A stretch of 41,598 nt of DNA, from positions 1 through 41,598 of the forward strand of contig JAGBEA010000002.1 of the NCBI GenBank assembly GCA_017937195.1. The letters are read 5' to 3'. Below the pieces are notes generated by a model. It searched no databases and was not told where the DNA came from. It was given only the letters and a program-made list of their open reading frames with translations. The first letter of the stretch is position 1. Each line of letters starts with the position of its first letter. The position numbers and the translations under genes were made by a program. This document shows, piece by piece, positions 31,746-39,826 of this stretch. The stretch is from Oscillospiraceae bacterium (GTDB taxonomy: Bacteria > Bacillota > Clostridia > Oscillospirales > Oscillospiraceae).

Positions 31746-32486
31746 ATGCTGAAAGTCAACATCATCAAAGCAAAGGATCCTGCCGAGGCCGGCAAGCTGG
31801 CTGCTGACATCTTTCAGGAAGTGATGACCAACAATCCCAACTGCGTGCTGGGTCTGGCCACCGGCTCTACCCCCCTGCCTCTGTACCGCGAGCTGATCGC
31901 GCGTGAGAAGGCAGGCGTGCTGAACTTCTCCACCGTACGCAGCGCCAATCTGGATGAGTACAAGGGTCTGGCACCCGACCATCCCCAGAGCTACCGCTAC
32001 TTTATGCAGGACAATCTCTTTGACCACATCTCCATTGATCCTGCCAACACCATCGTGCCCGACGGTCTGGCCACCGATGCTGAGGCTATGTGCGCAGAGT
32101 ACGAAAAGAAGATCGAAGCTATGGGCGGCGTGGATATCCAGCTGCTGGGCATCGGTCACGACGGTCACATCGGCTTTAACGAGCCCTGCGATCACTTCCC
32201 CGTCGCCACCCACGAGGTGGAGCTGGAGGAGATCACCCGTCAGGCCAACAAGCGCTTCTTCGACTCCATCGACGATGTGCCCACCGCCGCCTACACCATG
32301 GGCATCGGCACCGTGATGGCGGCGCGCAAGGTGCTGCTGATGGCCACCGGCAAGGACAAGGCGGAGATCGTCTACAAGTCCTTCTTCGGCCCCGTCACCC
32401 CCCAGGTGCCCGCCTCCATCCTGCAGTTCCACAGCGATGTCACCGTCATCGTGGACGAGGCTGCCGCCTCCCTGCTGCCCCTGTAA
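31746..32486 (+). CDS. nagB: Glucosamine-6-phosphate deaminase
   Basis: 246 aa, AAGGAGG upstream. Substrate-binding LGLATGSTPLPLYREL (about 35-50), the active-site NLDEYKGL and LGIGHDGHIGFNEPCD are intact. Converts glucosamine-6-phosphate to fructose-6-phosphate plus ammonia, the entry to glycolysis. It lies 12 bases after galE. Confidence 0.97.
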   Translation: MLKVNIIKAKDPAEAGKLAADIFQEVMTNNPNCVLGLATGSTPLPLYRELIAREKAGVLNFSTVRSANLDEYKGLAPDHPQSYRYFMQDNLFDHISIDPANTIVPDGLATDAEAMCAEYEKKIEAMGGVDIQLLGIGHDGHIGFNEPCDHFPVATHEVELEEITRQANKRFFDSIDDVPTAAYTMGIGTVMAARKVLLMATGKDKAEIVYKSFFGPVTPQVPASILQFHSDVTVIVDEAAASLLPL

Positions 32487-32489
32487 GCG

Positions 32490-33083
32490 GTGAAACGCTA
32501 TACCATCGTCCCCGTCACCGGCGCGCCGGACTGGGCGAGTATCCCCGCTCTGGCTGTGGATGAGGTGCTGTGGCTGCCGGATGTAGGTGTAAAGATGACG
32601 CAGCAGCTGTGCTACGATGATCGGTATCTCTATATCCGCCAGCGCTCGTGGGAGCAGCACATCCGTGCAGAGCTCCACGGTGAGCTGCAGCAGGTCAGTG
32701 AGGACAGCTGTATGGAGTTTTTCTTCGCTCCCTTGGGCGACGAACGGTACTTCAATGTGGAGATCAATCCCAACGGCTGTATGCGCCTTGGCTACCACGG
32801 CACGGATATGACCATCCTGCTGACCCCCAAGGATATGGACGATTTCGCCGTCACACCTGCGCGCACGGAGGACGGATGGATGCTCACCTACCGCATCCCC
32901 CTCTCCTTTATCCGCATCTTCTTCCCCAATTTCCGTGCGGAGAAGGGTGCAGCCTTCCGCGGCAACTTCTATAAGTGCGGCGATAAGACGGTCACGCCCC
33001 ACTATCTGGCGTGGAACCCCATCGGTACACCTGCGCCAGCGTTTCACCGTCCGCAGGATTTCGGCGAGCTGCTCTTCGGCTGA
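32490..33083 (+). CDS. CBM9-like carbohydrate-binding domain protein
   Basis: 197 aa from a GTG at 32490, three bases after the nagB stop and without its own ribosome binding site, so coupled translation is likely. The body is a beta sandwich pattern with YDDRYLYIRQRSWE, EFFFAPLGDERYFNVEINPNG and YRIPLSFI, typical of the CBM9-like / DOMON domain. No signal peptide or catalytic domain is fused, unusual for a carbohydrate-binding domain. It may bind sugar ligands inside the cell, which is inference. Confidence 0.75.
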   Translation: MKRYTIVPVTGAPDWASIPALAVDEVLWLPDVGVKMTQQLCYDDRYLYIRQRSWEQHIRAELHGELQQVSEDSCMEFFFAPLGDERYFNVEINPNGCMRLGYHGTDMTILLTPKDMDDFAVTPARTEDGWMLTYRIPLSFIRIFFPNFRAEKGAAFRGNFYKCGDKTVTPHYLAWNPIGTPAPAFHRPQDFGELLFG

Positions 33084-33111
33084 TCCGCCATTTTTAACAG
33101 AGGTGAAAACA

Positions 33112-34236
33112 ATGCTTTTTAAGAATGCTAACATCTTCCGCGGTGACGGATTCGTCCACGGCAGCTTCTATGTGGAAAACGGCCGCTTCGGCGACATTCT
33201 GACCACTGTCCCCGATGCCGACGGCGTGGATCTGGGCGGCAAGTATGTGATCCCCGGTCTGGTGGATGTCCATAACCACGGCAACTCCAATGCCGACTTC
33301 TCCGATGGCGACTATGAAGGTCTTGTCCGTATGGCGCGGTATCTGGCCCAAAACGGTGTCACCTCCTTCGCCCCTGCGTCTATGACGCTGCCCTACGAGG
33401 TGCTGGAAAAGGCCTTTGCCACCGCCAAGCGTCTCCACGATGAGCAGCCTGAGGGCTGCGCCCGACTGATGGGCATCCAGATGGAGGGTCCCTTCTTCTC
33501 TGAGAAGAAAAAAGGGGCGCAGAACGGTGCCTACCTGCGTCTGCCGGACTATGACGCCTTCGAAAAGCTGTACAACGGCTGCGGCGGCTTGGTGCGCATT
33601 GTGGATCTTGCACCGGAACTGGAGGGCGCGGTGGAGTTTGTGGAAAAGGCAGCAAAGCTTTGCACCGTTTCCGTTGCCCATACCACCGCCAACTATGATG
33701 AGGCCAAGGCAGCCTTCGATCACGGCGCCACCCATCTGACCCACCTCTACAACGGTATGCCCACCTTCCACCACCGCGATCCCGGCACCATCGGCGCCGC
33801 TGTGGACAGCGACAATGTCACCGCCGAGCTGATCTGCGACGGTCTGCACACTCATCCCAGTGCGGTGCGCATGGCATTCCGTCTGTTCCCGGGTCGACTG
33901 TGCCTGATCTCCGATGCGCTGCGCTGCTGCGGTATGCCGGACGGCGAGTACGATCTGGGTGGTCAGCAGGTGTATCTGCAAAACAACATTGCAAAGCTGG
34001 AGAACGGCACCATCGCAGGCTCTGCCTCCAACCTTTTTATGTGCCTTGAAAAGGCCATCTCCTTCGGCATCAAGCGCGAGGACGCTATCCTCGCTGCCAC
34101 CTACATCCCCGCCCGTCAGTTGGGACGCGAGAAGGAGATCGGCTCCATCGCCGCAGGCAAGCTGGCAGACTTCGTGGTCTGCGACGAAGCACTGCACCGC
34201 GAGACGGTGTATATGGGCGGCGTGCAGCTGAACTGA
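33112..34236 (+). CDS. nagA: N-acetylglucosamine-6-phosphate deacetylase
   Basis: 374 aa, ATG 33112 with AGAGGTG. Metal and catalytic motifs in order: VDVHNHGNSNADFSDG, GIQMEGPFF, VAHTTANYDEA, THLTHLYNGM, CDGLHTHP and the catalytic Asp in ISDALRCCGMPDG. It removes acetate from GlcNAc-6-P, supplying glucosamine-6-P to NagB. Last gene of the six-gene operon. Confidence 0.95.
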   Translation: MLFKNANIFRGDGFVHGSFYVENGRFGDILTTVPDADGVDLGGKYVIPGLVDVHNHGNSNADFSDGDYEGLVRMARYLAQNGVTSFAPASMTLPYEVLEKAFATAKRLHDEQPEGCARLMGIQMEGPFFSEKKKGAQNGAYLRLPDYDAFEKLYNGCGGLVRIVDLAPELEGAVEFVEKAAKLCTVSVAHTTANYDEAKAAFDHGATHLTHLYNGMPTFHHRDPGTIGAAVDSDNVTAELICDGLHTHPSAVRMAFRLFPGRLCLISDALRCCGMPDGEYDLGGQQVYLQNNIAKLENGTIAGSASNLFMCLEKAISFGIKREDAILAATYIPARQLGREKEIGSIAAGKLADFVVCDEALHRETVYMGGVQLN

Positions 34237-34245
34237 ACACATCAA

Positions 34246-34273
34246 AACACCCGGCTACAGCCGGGTGTTTTTT
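34246..34273 (+). terminator. Terminator of the N-acetylhexosamine operon
   Basis: AACACCCGGCT/AGCCGGGTGTT stem with a two-base loop, then TTTT. Confidence 0.85.
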
Positions 34274-34345
34274 CGTCTTTTGTGAAATCCTACAGCGTCA
34301 CTGCCTCAAAAACGAAAAATTTGTACATCTATTTCCCATATTCTC

Positions 34346-34374
34346 TTCACATTGTCGAAAATTGGTGATATAAT
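34346..34374 (+). promoter_or_regulatory. Promoter of the deacetylase-bactofilin genes
   Basis: TTCACA (34346-34351), 17-base spacer, perfect TATAAT (34369-34374). Confidence 0.65.
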
Positions 34375-34403
34375 GGTAGCAAATTTTGAGGAAGTGGTGA
34401 AAA

Positions 34404-35309
34404 ATGAAGGGTTATATCGGCAGTGTCCGCTTTTTCAAAAATCTGATATTGCTGTTTGTGATCATTTTCATCACGGTGCCCACGGTGTTTGCCTTCCGTT
34501 ATCGCGGCAAGTTCAAGGCGCTGGAGGCAGAAACAGCCGCACAGATGCAGCAGCTGAACGATAAAATCACCGCGCTGGAGGCGGAGTTGGCTGCCCCCAC
34601 CGTTGATCCGGACGGTCCTGCGTACCAGTCGCTGTACCCAGATTTCTACGCACCGCAGGCGTTGGATGCCAAGGTCCACACCGACAACACCATCTACCTG
34701 ACCTTTGATGACGGCCCTTCCTATCGCACACCGGAGGTGCTGCAGATCCTGCGTGAGGAGAATGTGAAGGCCACCTTCTTTGTCATCGGCCAAAGCGATG
34801 AGGCGTCCCAGCAGTGGATGCGCGACATCGTGGCCGACGGGCACACCATTGCTATGCACACCTACTCCCACGATTATGATGATATCTACGCCTCGGTGGA
34901 GGATTATCTGGCGGATATGTATGAGATCTTTACCCTCATCAAGGATGCCACCGGTGTAACGCCCACCGCTTTTCGCTTCCCCGGAGGCAGCATCAACGGC
35001 TATAACTACGAGGTCAGTCAGGACATTATCTCCGAGATGCTGCGCCGCGGTTTCGTCCCCTACGACTGGAATATCTCCAGCGGTGACGCCGCCAGCAGTG
35101 ACCTGACTCCCGCCGGCACCATCGTGTCCAATGTGGTAGGCGGCGCCAGCGGTGTCAGCCGCGGCATCGTGCTGATGCACGACGCAGCTCCCAAGTATAC
35201 CACAGTGGAGGCGCTGCGCCCTATGATCCAAAATCTGCGGGATATGGGCTTCCAGTTTGATTGCATCCACCCCGATACTGCCCCCATTCTGTACAGTTAC
35301 AGTTATTAA
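34404..35309 (+). CDS. Polysaccharide deacetylase, membrane anchored
   Basis: 301 aa. An N-terminal hydrophobic helix (about 11-30) anchors it facing outward, then a short coiled coil (about 36-63) leads to a NodB domain with LTFDDGPSYRTPE, HTYSHDYDD and RFPGGS; VLMHDAAP closes the site. Such enzymes deacetylate peptidoglycan GlcNAc or MurNAc or other wall glycans. It is followed 31 bases later by a bactofilin, so a linked cell-envelope role is plausible. Confidence 0.92.
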   Translation: MKGYIGSVRFFKNLILLFVIIFITVPTVFAFRYRGKFKALEAETAAQMQQLNDKITALEAELAAPTVDPDGPAYQSLYPDFYAPQALDAKVHTDNTIYLTFDDGPSYRTPEVLQILREENVKATFFVIGQSDEASQQWMRDIVADGHTIAMHTYSHDYDDIYASVEDYLADMYEIFTLIKDATGVTPTAFRFPGGSINGYNYEVSQDIISEMLRRGFVPYDWNISSGDAASSDLTPAGTIVSNVVGGASGVSRGIVLMHDAAPKYTTVEALRPMIQNLRDMGFQFDCIHPDTAPILYSYSY

Positions 35310-35340
35310 TCTGATATAAATTACATAGGAGGAGAATCAC

Positions 35341-35925
35341 ATGAGCGCAAAAGATAATCTGAACGAGGCTATGTACAGTATGTTCGGTGTTGGCAAGGCT
35401 CCCGCCGAGGAGACCCCCGCCGAGTCCGCACCCCAGACCACCTATACTGCTCCTGCCGCTCCCCGTCAGGATGCCAGCGTTACCTATCTGGCTCCCGGCA
35501 CCGTGATGGAAGGCACGCTGAAGTGCAAGGGCGATGTCCACATTGCCGGCGACTTCAAGGGTGACATTCAGGCCGGTGGCAAGGTGACCATGCGTTCCAG
35601 CATGGAGGGCAATATTGCCGCTGCCAACCTGCAGCTGTCCGGCTGCAAGCTGACCGGCGATGTGGCTGTTACCGGTCTTGTGATGCTGGATCCTCAGGCA
35701 TCCGTGGATGGCAAGATCTCCGCAGGCGAGCTGATCTGCGCCGGTCACATCAAGGGTGATCTGGTGGTCAAGGGCAACGTCTCTTTGAAGGCCAACACCA
35801 CTGTGGAGGGCAACATCACCGCCTCCACCATGACCATGGAGCAGGGCGCCATCATCAACGGCAGCCTGACCATGAAGCCCGCTGCCAAGGCTGAGCCCGC
35901 CAAGCCCGAGCAGAACAAGAAGTAA
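35341..35925 (+). CDS. Bactofilin (polymer-forming cytoskeletal protein)
   Basis: 194 aa, AGGAGGAG before ATG 35341. A disordered, Pro/Ala-rich N-terminus (about 1-50) precedes the beta-helical DUF583 core: GTVMEGTLKCKGDVHIAG, DFKGDIQAGGKVTM, and repeated short strands to about residue 175. A Lys/Glu-rich disordered tail ends it. Bactofilins polymerise without nucleotides and often localise wall enzymes, which agrees with the neighbouring deacetylase. Confidence 0.93.
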   Translation: MSAKDNLNEAMYSMFGVGKAPAEETPAESAPQTTYTAPAAPRQDASVTYLAPGTVMEGTLKCKGDVHIAGDFKGDIQAGGKVTMRSSMEGNIAAANLQLSGCKLTGDVAVTGLVMLDPQASVDGKISAGELICAGHIKGDLVVKGNVSLKANTTVEGNITASTMTMEQGAIINGSLTMKPAAKAEPAKPEQNKK

Positions 35926-35936
35926 TCAGAATAAAT

Positions 35937-35973
35937 AAAAAACCTGCGTTTCCTTGTGAAACGCAGGTTTTTT
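35937..35973 (+). terminator. Terminator after the bactofilin gene
   Basis: AACCTGCGTTTC/GAAACGCAGGTT stem with a five-base loop, then TTTTTTG. Confidence 0.88.
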
Positions 35974-36095
35974 GTTGCCGCGATAGCGTATGCCGTTGTC
36001 GATCCGTCTCATTTTTTAATTTCCCCACAAACTTCCCGGTAAATAAGTGCCAAAGTGGGCAAATTACAGTATGATATAGAGGAAAACACCTGCGC

Positions 36096-36209
36096 GTGCA
36101 GAATCATACTGACTTTTTGGAGGTATCCCATGAGCAAAAGCGCAAGGAGTGTATGGAGATGAGCAAGATCCCCCACCCTGCCGAGTTTGACCGCTATTTC
36201 AATCTGTAA
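36096..36209 (+). CDS. Possible microprotein between promoter-like site and terminator
   Basis: A frame beginning at GTG 36096 gives 37 aa ending EFDRYFNL; a shorter start at ATG 36153 gives 18 aa (MEMSKIPHPAEFDRYFNL). A TATGAT -10-like box lies at 36070-36075 and an intrinsic terminator follows at 36221. A ten-codon frame (ATG 36130, strong GGAGG) ends in TGA overlapping an ATGA in the main frame, hinting at coupled translation. Alternatively this is the relic of a lost gene. Confidence 0.3.
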   Translation: MQNHTDFLEVSHEQKRKECMEMSKIPHPAEFDRYFNL

Positions 36210-36213
36210 GCCG

Positions 36214-36252
36214 ATAAAAAAAGCTGACCGCCGTGTGCGGTCAGCTTTTTTA
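36214..36252. terminator. Bidirectional terminator
   Basis: AAGCTGACCGC/GCGGTCAGCTT stem with CGTGT loop and T/A tracts on both sides; it reaches the stop codon of the convergent thioredoxin-like gene. Confidence 0.88.
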
Positions 36253-36813
36253 TCCCTTGGAGATCATATCGATGCCCTGCTGCAGCAAATTGGCAGAAAT
36301 AGCACCCTGCGCCTGCGCCACAGCATAGCCCTCAGCATCGATGAAATAGGTGGTGGGCAGCGAGTAGGCGCCGTAGGTCATAGACGCCGCGCCGTCCAAG
36401 TCGTACACCACCGGAAAGGTGTAGCCGTTGCTTCGGATAAAATCCTTGGCACTGTCCACCGTCTCTCTGCCGCCGGTGGCGTTGACCATCAAAAACTGCA
36501 CCTCGTCACCTAACTCCAGATACTTTTGGTGAAAGTCGGGCATCTCCATCTGGCACGGACCGCACCAGCTTGCCCAGAAATTCAGCACGATGGGTTTTCC
36601 AAAGTAGTCCGATAGGCTTACTTTGTTTCCCTCGCCGTCATATACGGTGAAGTCAGGTGCCTCCACGCGACTCTCCTGTCCCGCGGTATCGTCCTGAACA
36701 GGAAGGCGGTTATCCTCTGCCTGCGGGCTGAGACGGTCATACAGCACATACGCACCACCTAACAGCAGCACAAATGCCAGCACAAGTACACCCAGCAGTT
36801 TCTTGTTCTTCAT
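36250..36813 (-). CDS. TlpA/ResA-like membrane-anchored thiol-disulfide oxidoreductase
   Basis: 187 aa, AAGGAGGTAC before ATG 36813. A signal-anchor helix (about 5-25) is followed by a thioredoxin fold with WASWCGPC (C84, C87) and the cis-proline region YSLPTTYFID. It acts outside the membrane and is probably reduced by the CcdA encoded just upstream. The substrate could be an apocytochrome or another secreted thiol protein. Confidence 0.9.
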   Translation of the reverse strand: MKNKKLLGVLVLAFVLLLGGAYVLYDRLSPQAEDNRLPVQDDTAGQESRVEAPDFTVYDGEGNKVSLSDYFGKPIVLNFWASWCGPCQMEMPDFHQKYLELGDEVQFLMVNATGGRETVDSAKDFIRSNGYTFPVVYDLDGAASMTYGAYSLPTTYFIDAEGYAVAQAQGAISANLLQQGIDMISKG

Positions 36814-36822
36814 AGTACCTCC

Positions 36823-37482
36823 TTAACCGAGTACACCCAGCAGCCGCTCCAATGTACCGGTCGCCATCGCAATACCGATGACCACCAGCAAGCAGCCGCT
36901 GACAATGTTGATGGCGCGGTAGTTTTTCTTGATCCAGTTGAAGGCGGATTTCAGATAGTCGATCAACACCGCACTGAGCACAAAGGGAATGCCCAGCCCC
37001 AGCGAATAGGCCAGCAGCATCAGCATACCCTCCGCTATGTGCCCCTGCTGCGAGGCCAGCATCAGCGCCGAGCCGAGGAATGCACCCACGCAGGGCGTCC
37101 AGCTGACAGAAAAGACGATGCCGAACAGCAGCGCCGAGAGGAATCCCATCTCCCGCCGCTCTATCGACCGTCCGCCGCCAAACAGATTGAAGCGGAACAC
37201 GCCCAAAAAGTTCAGGCCGAAGAAGATAACCACTGCGCCCGAAATAATGTTCACCGCCATGCGGTACTCACGCAGGAAGCTGCCAACCGTTCCTGCCAGC
37301 GCGCCCAGCGCCACGAACACCAGCGTGAAGCCCAGCACAAAGCCCAGTGCGCCGCGCAGTGTCCTGCCGCTGCTGCGTTCACCGCCGCCGGCGAAATAAG
37401 AAATGTAAATGGGCAGCATCGGCAGCAGACACGGGGAAATAAAGGTGATGATACCCTCCAGAAATGAGATCACATACTGCAT
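36823..37482 (-). CDS. ccdA: CcdA-like thiol-disulfide electron carrier
   Basis: 219 aa, ATG 37482 with AAGGAGTCC. Six membrane helices and the two conserved cysteine sites ISPCLLPMLP (C18) and SWTPCVGAFL (about 131) identify the DsbD transmembrane family. It moves electrons from cytosolic thioredoxin to the TlpA-like protein encoded nine bases downstream. Confidence 0.93.
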   Translation of the reverse strand: MQYVISFLEGIITFISPCLLPMLPIYISYFAGGGERSSGRTLRGALGFVLGFTLVFVALGALAGTVGSFLREYRMAVNIISGAVVIFFGLNFLGVFRFNLFGGGRSIERREMGFLSALLFGIVFSVSWTPCVGAFLGSALMLASQQGHIAEGMLMLLAYSLGLGIPFVLSAVLIDYLKSAFNWIKKNYRAINIVSGCLLVVIGIAMATGTLERLLGVLG

Positions 37483-37498
37483 AGCGGACTCCTTATTC

Positions 37499-38245
37499 TC
37501 AGCTTCTTGCCATACCGTCCACGCTCAGCACCACGCCGGTGATGTAGGACGCCTCATCCGATGCGAGGAAGGCAAAAGCGTTGGCGATGTCCTCGGGGCG
37601 CCCCATACGGCGCAGAGGAATACGCTGCACCATAGGCTCGATCACCTCACGGGGCACAGCCTTCATCATATCCGTCTCGGTGATACCCGGTGCCACCGCG
37701 TTGACACGGATGCCCTTGGGCCCCAGCTCGCGGGCGAGGGACACGGTCAGACCGTTGACAGCGAACTTGGACGCAGGATACGCAAAGCCGCTGGGCTGAC
37801 CGGAAATGCTGACCATCGAGGAGGTGCTGAGGATCACGCCCGCTCCCCGCGCCACCATGCACTCCGATGCGGCACGAGTGGCTGTAAAAACACCCTTCAC
37901 ATTCAGGTTCATCACTTTGTCAAAAGTTTCCTCTGTATAGTCAGTAAAAGGCGTGCTCTCGGAAACACCCGCGTTGTTCACCAGAATATCCACACAGCCA
38001 TAGCGCTCCGTAGCCTTGCGGAACTCCTCACGGACGGACTCAAGACTGCTCAAGTCGGGGCTGATGCCTGCCACAGTGGCGTGGGGGTACTTCTCCTGCA
38101 GCGCCGAAACCGCCTTGTCAGCGGATGCCTGCGTGCTGGCGGTCAAAATGACGGTAGCGCCCTCAGCCAAAAACTTATCTGCGGTGGCGTAGCCGATGCC
38201 GCGGCTGCCGCCGGTGATGATGGCAACTTTGTCCTTCAGTTTCAT
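37499..38245 (-). CDS. Short-chain dehydrogenase/reductase (FabG-like)
   Basis: 248 aa, ATG 38245 with AAGGAGGTAC. NAD(P)-binding GGSRGIG (12-18), NNAG (about 89-92), and the catalytic Ser, then YPASK (Tyr, Lys) are present; the C-terminus ends SYITGVVLSVDGM as in FabG-type reductases. The substrate is unknown. First of a three-gene operon with ccdA and tlpA, which is not an obvious pairing. An inverted repeat CGTGAT/ATCACG (38308-38322) lies upstream. Confidence 0.88.
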   Translation of the reverse strand: MKLKDKVAIITGGSRGIGYATADKFLAEGATVILTASTQASADKAVSALQEKYPHATVAGISPDLSSLESVREEFRKATERYGCVDILVNNAGVSESTPFTDYTEETFDKVMNLNVKGVFTATRAASECMVARGAGVILSTSSMVSISGQPSGFAYPASKFAVNGLTVSLARELGPKGIRVNAVAPGITETDMMKAVPREVIEPMVQRIPLRRMGRPEDIANAFAFLASDEASYITGVVLSVDGMARS

Positions 38246-38307
38246 TGTCAGTACCTCCTTGTGTTTTTTGTTCTGGCTGTAGTCTACCCCATTTCCCTTG
38301 ATATTTC

Positions 38308-38359
38308 CGTGATAAAATCACGAAAACCTCCGCTTGGGTCACGAAACCCAAACGGAGGT
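38308..38359 (-). promoter_or_regulatory. Palindromes upstream of the SDR operon
   Basis: CGTGAT and ATCACG (38308-38322) form a tight operator-like inverted repeat. Next to it ACCTCCG-TTGGGT (38326-38339) pairs with ACCCAA-CGGAGGT (38346-38359), a terminator-like hairpin read from the aminotransferase side. The bases TCACGAAA occur twice (38318-38325 and 38339-38346). Confidence 0.45.
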
Positions 38360-38479
38360 CCTATTTTTCTGCATCAGCTCTTCGCTTAACCGGAGGATCT
38401 CCGGTGCCACGCGCTGCCGCTCCTTTTTGTTTTGTTGTTTTGGATTTTTTCAAGAAATATTTGCGTTTTATTAATTTGA

Positions 38480-38520
38480 ATAAAAAACCCGCCCGAAATC
38501 GGTGTGACTTCAGGCGGGGA
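38480..38520 (-). terminator. Terminator of the SCP2-aminotransferase operon
   Basis: Read on the minus strand, CCCGCC and GGCGGG arms with a TTTTTTA tail just after the aminotransferase stop. Confidence 0.75.
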
Positions 38521-38537
38521 GATATTTCGTTCCACCC

Positions 38538-39812
38538 TCAGCGGATCAAGCCCAGATCCTCGTGGCGCGCCGCCACTACGGAAAACGCATCGTTGGCGAT
38601 GTCCACCGCAAGGGCGATATCCTCGCGGGTTAATGCGGCGTTGATGAAATGGTTGTGGTGGCTGGTGATGAAGAGACCGCGGCTGACGCACTCCGCCACC
38701 CACTCCTGATGGAGCATCAGGCTATCGTCGTTGGCGATGCGCAGATAGAACAGCGCCGGCTCGCCGGACACCCGCAAATCAAAGCCGTGGGTCTTACCGG
38801 CAGCCACCAAGCCGTCGGTCAGTTCCGTGCCCAGCTGGCGGAACAGCTTGGGCGTGTCCAGCTTCTTCATCTTCTCCACGGTGGCAAGGCACGCAGCAAA
38901 GGGCACCGCGCTCATCCAGTACGAGCCGGTGTAGCTCAGGCTGGACGCGGCGGAGCGGAGGCTCTCCGCGCCGCAGGCTGCGGACATATTATAGCCGTTG
39001 GCCAGCGCCTTGCAGAAGCAGATGATGTCCGCCTTGAAGCCGTAGTAGTGGTCGCTGCCCTGCAGATCCAGACGGAAGCCTGCCCGCACATCGTCGATGA
39101 TCAGCACGATGCCGCGCTTGGTGCAGAATTCCCGTACAGCCGCCCAGTATTCGGGGGTGGCGCAGCGGTTGTCGAAGAAATTGGTGTGGTCGTAGGGCTG
39201 TGCAATCAGCGCCGCCACATCGCCTTTGGCCTCGTCCCACGCCTTTTCCAACGCCGCAAGATCAAACCAAGGCACCACGATGTTGTTGGCCACCTCCTCC
39301 GGCAGGATGCCGGGGTAGTCCGCCTTCATTGCCCAAGGCTGATTGCCGTGGTAATAGCCGCGCAGGAAGATGGTCTTCTTTCTGCCCGTAGCGGCGCGGG
39401 CGGTCAGGTTGGCGAAGGTAGTGGCATCAGTGCCGTTTTTCATAAAGAACGCCCAATCAGCGCAGGCCACGGTGTCCACCAGCATCTCCGCGCACTCCAC
39501 CATTTTGTAGGAGGGGGCGGTGGTGCAGTTGCCCGCCTTCAGCTGCTCCAGTGCGGCGCGATCCACATCCGGATCGTTGTAGCCCAGCACATTGGGGCCA
39601 TAAGCGCACATCAGATCCAGATAGCGGTTGCCGTCCATATCCCAGAAATAGGTGCCCTCCGCCTTAGAGGAGATCAGCGGCCACTTTTCCAGGGGCAGGA
39701 ACAGACCCTCACTGGGACCCAGATGGCCGTACACGCCGGAGGGGATCACATTCAGCGCCCGGTCAAACCAAGCGCGGCTCTTCTGGTGGGAATATTCCGG
39801 ATACTTGCTCAT
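38538..39812 (-). CDS. Class III PLP-dependent aminotransferase (glutamate-1-semialdehyde aminomutase-like)
   Basis: 424 aa, start ATG 39812 with AAGGAGGG; the upstream extension in the same frame has no ribosome binding site. Fold type I class III marks: GTYFWDMDGNRYLDLMCAYG, MKNGTDATTFANLTAR, IIDDVRAGFRL (cofactor Asp) and the probable Schiff-base lysine in CFCKALANGYN. It resembles GSA aminomutase, but no heme genes are near. It lies 14 bases after an SCP2-like gene, so the pair probably acts on one substrate, which cannot be named. Confidence 0.85.
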   Translation of the reverse strand: MSKYPEYSHQKSRAWFDRALNVIPSGVYGHLGPSEGLFLPLEKWPLISSKAEGTYFWDMDGNRYLDLMCAYGPNVLGYNDPDVDRAALEQLKAGNCTTAPSYKMVECAEMLVDTVACADWAFFMKNGTDATTFANLTARAATGRKKTIFLRGYYHGNQPWAMKADYPGILPEEVANNIVVPWFDLAALEKAWDEAKGDVAALIAQPYDHTNFFDNRCATPEYWAAVREFCTKRGIVLIIDDVRAGFRLDLQGSDHYYGFKADIICFCKALANGYNMSAACGAESLRSAASSLSYTGSYWMSAVPFAACLATVEKMKKLDTPKLFRQLGTELTDGLVAAGKTHGFDLRVSGEPALFYLRIANDDSLMLHQEWVAECVSRGLFITSHHNHFINAALTREDIALAVDIANDAFSVVAARHEDLGLIR

Positions 39813-39826
39813 ATTGCGTTCCCTCC

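Noticed and set aside
30594-33134. 846-codon open frame on the minus strand opposite galE-nagB
   Set aside because: It is opposite well-supported genes, has His/Gly/Leu-rich low-information translation and no ribosome binding site; a GC-skew shadow.
38341-38420. Possible short minus-strand gene ending in a hairpin upstream of the SDR operon
   Set aside because: A GTG with GGAG gives only about 23 codons and the frame overlaps two hairpins; no support beyond that.
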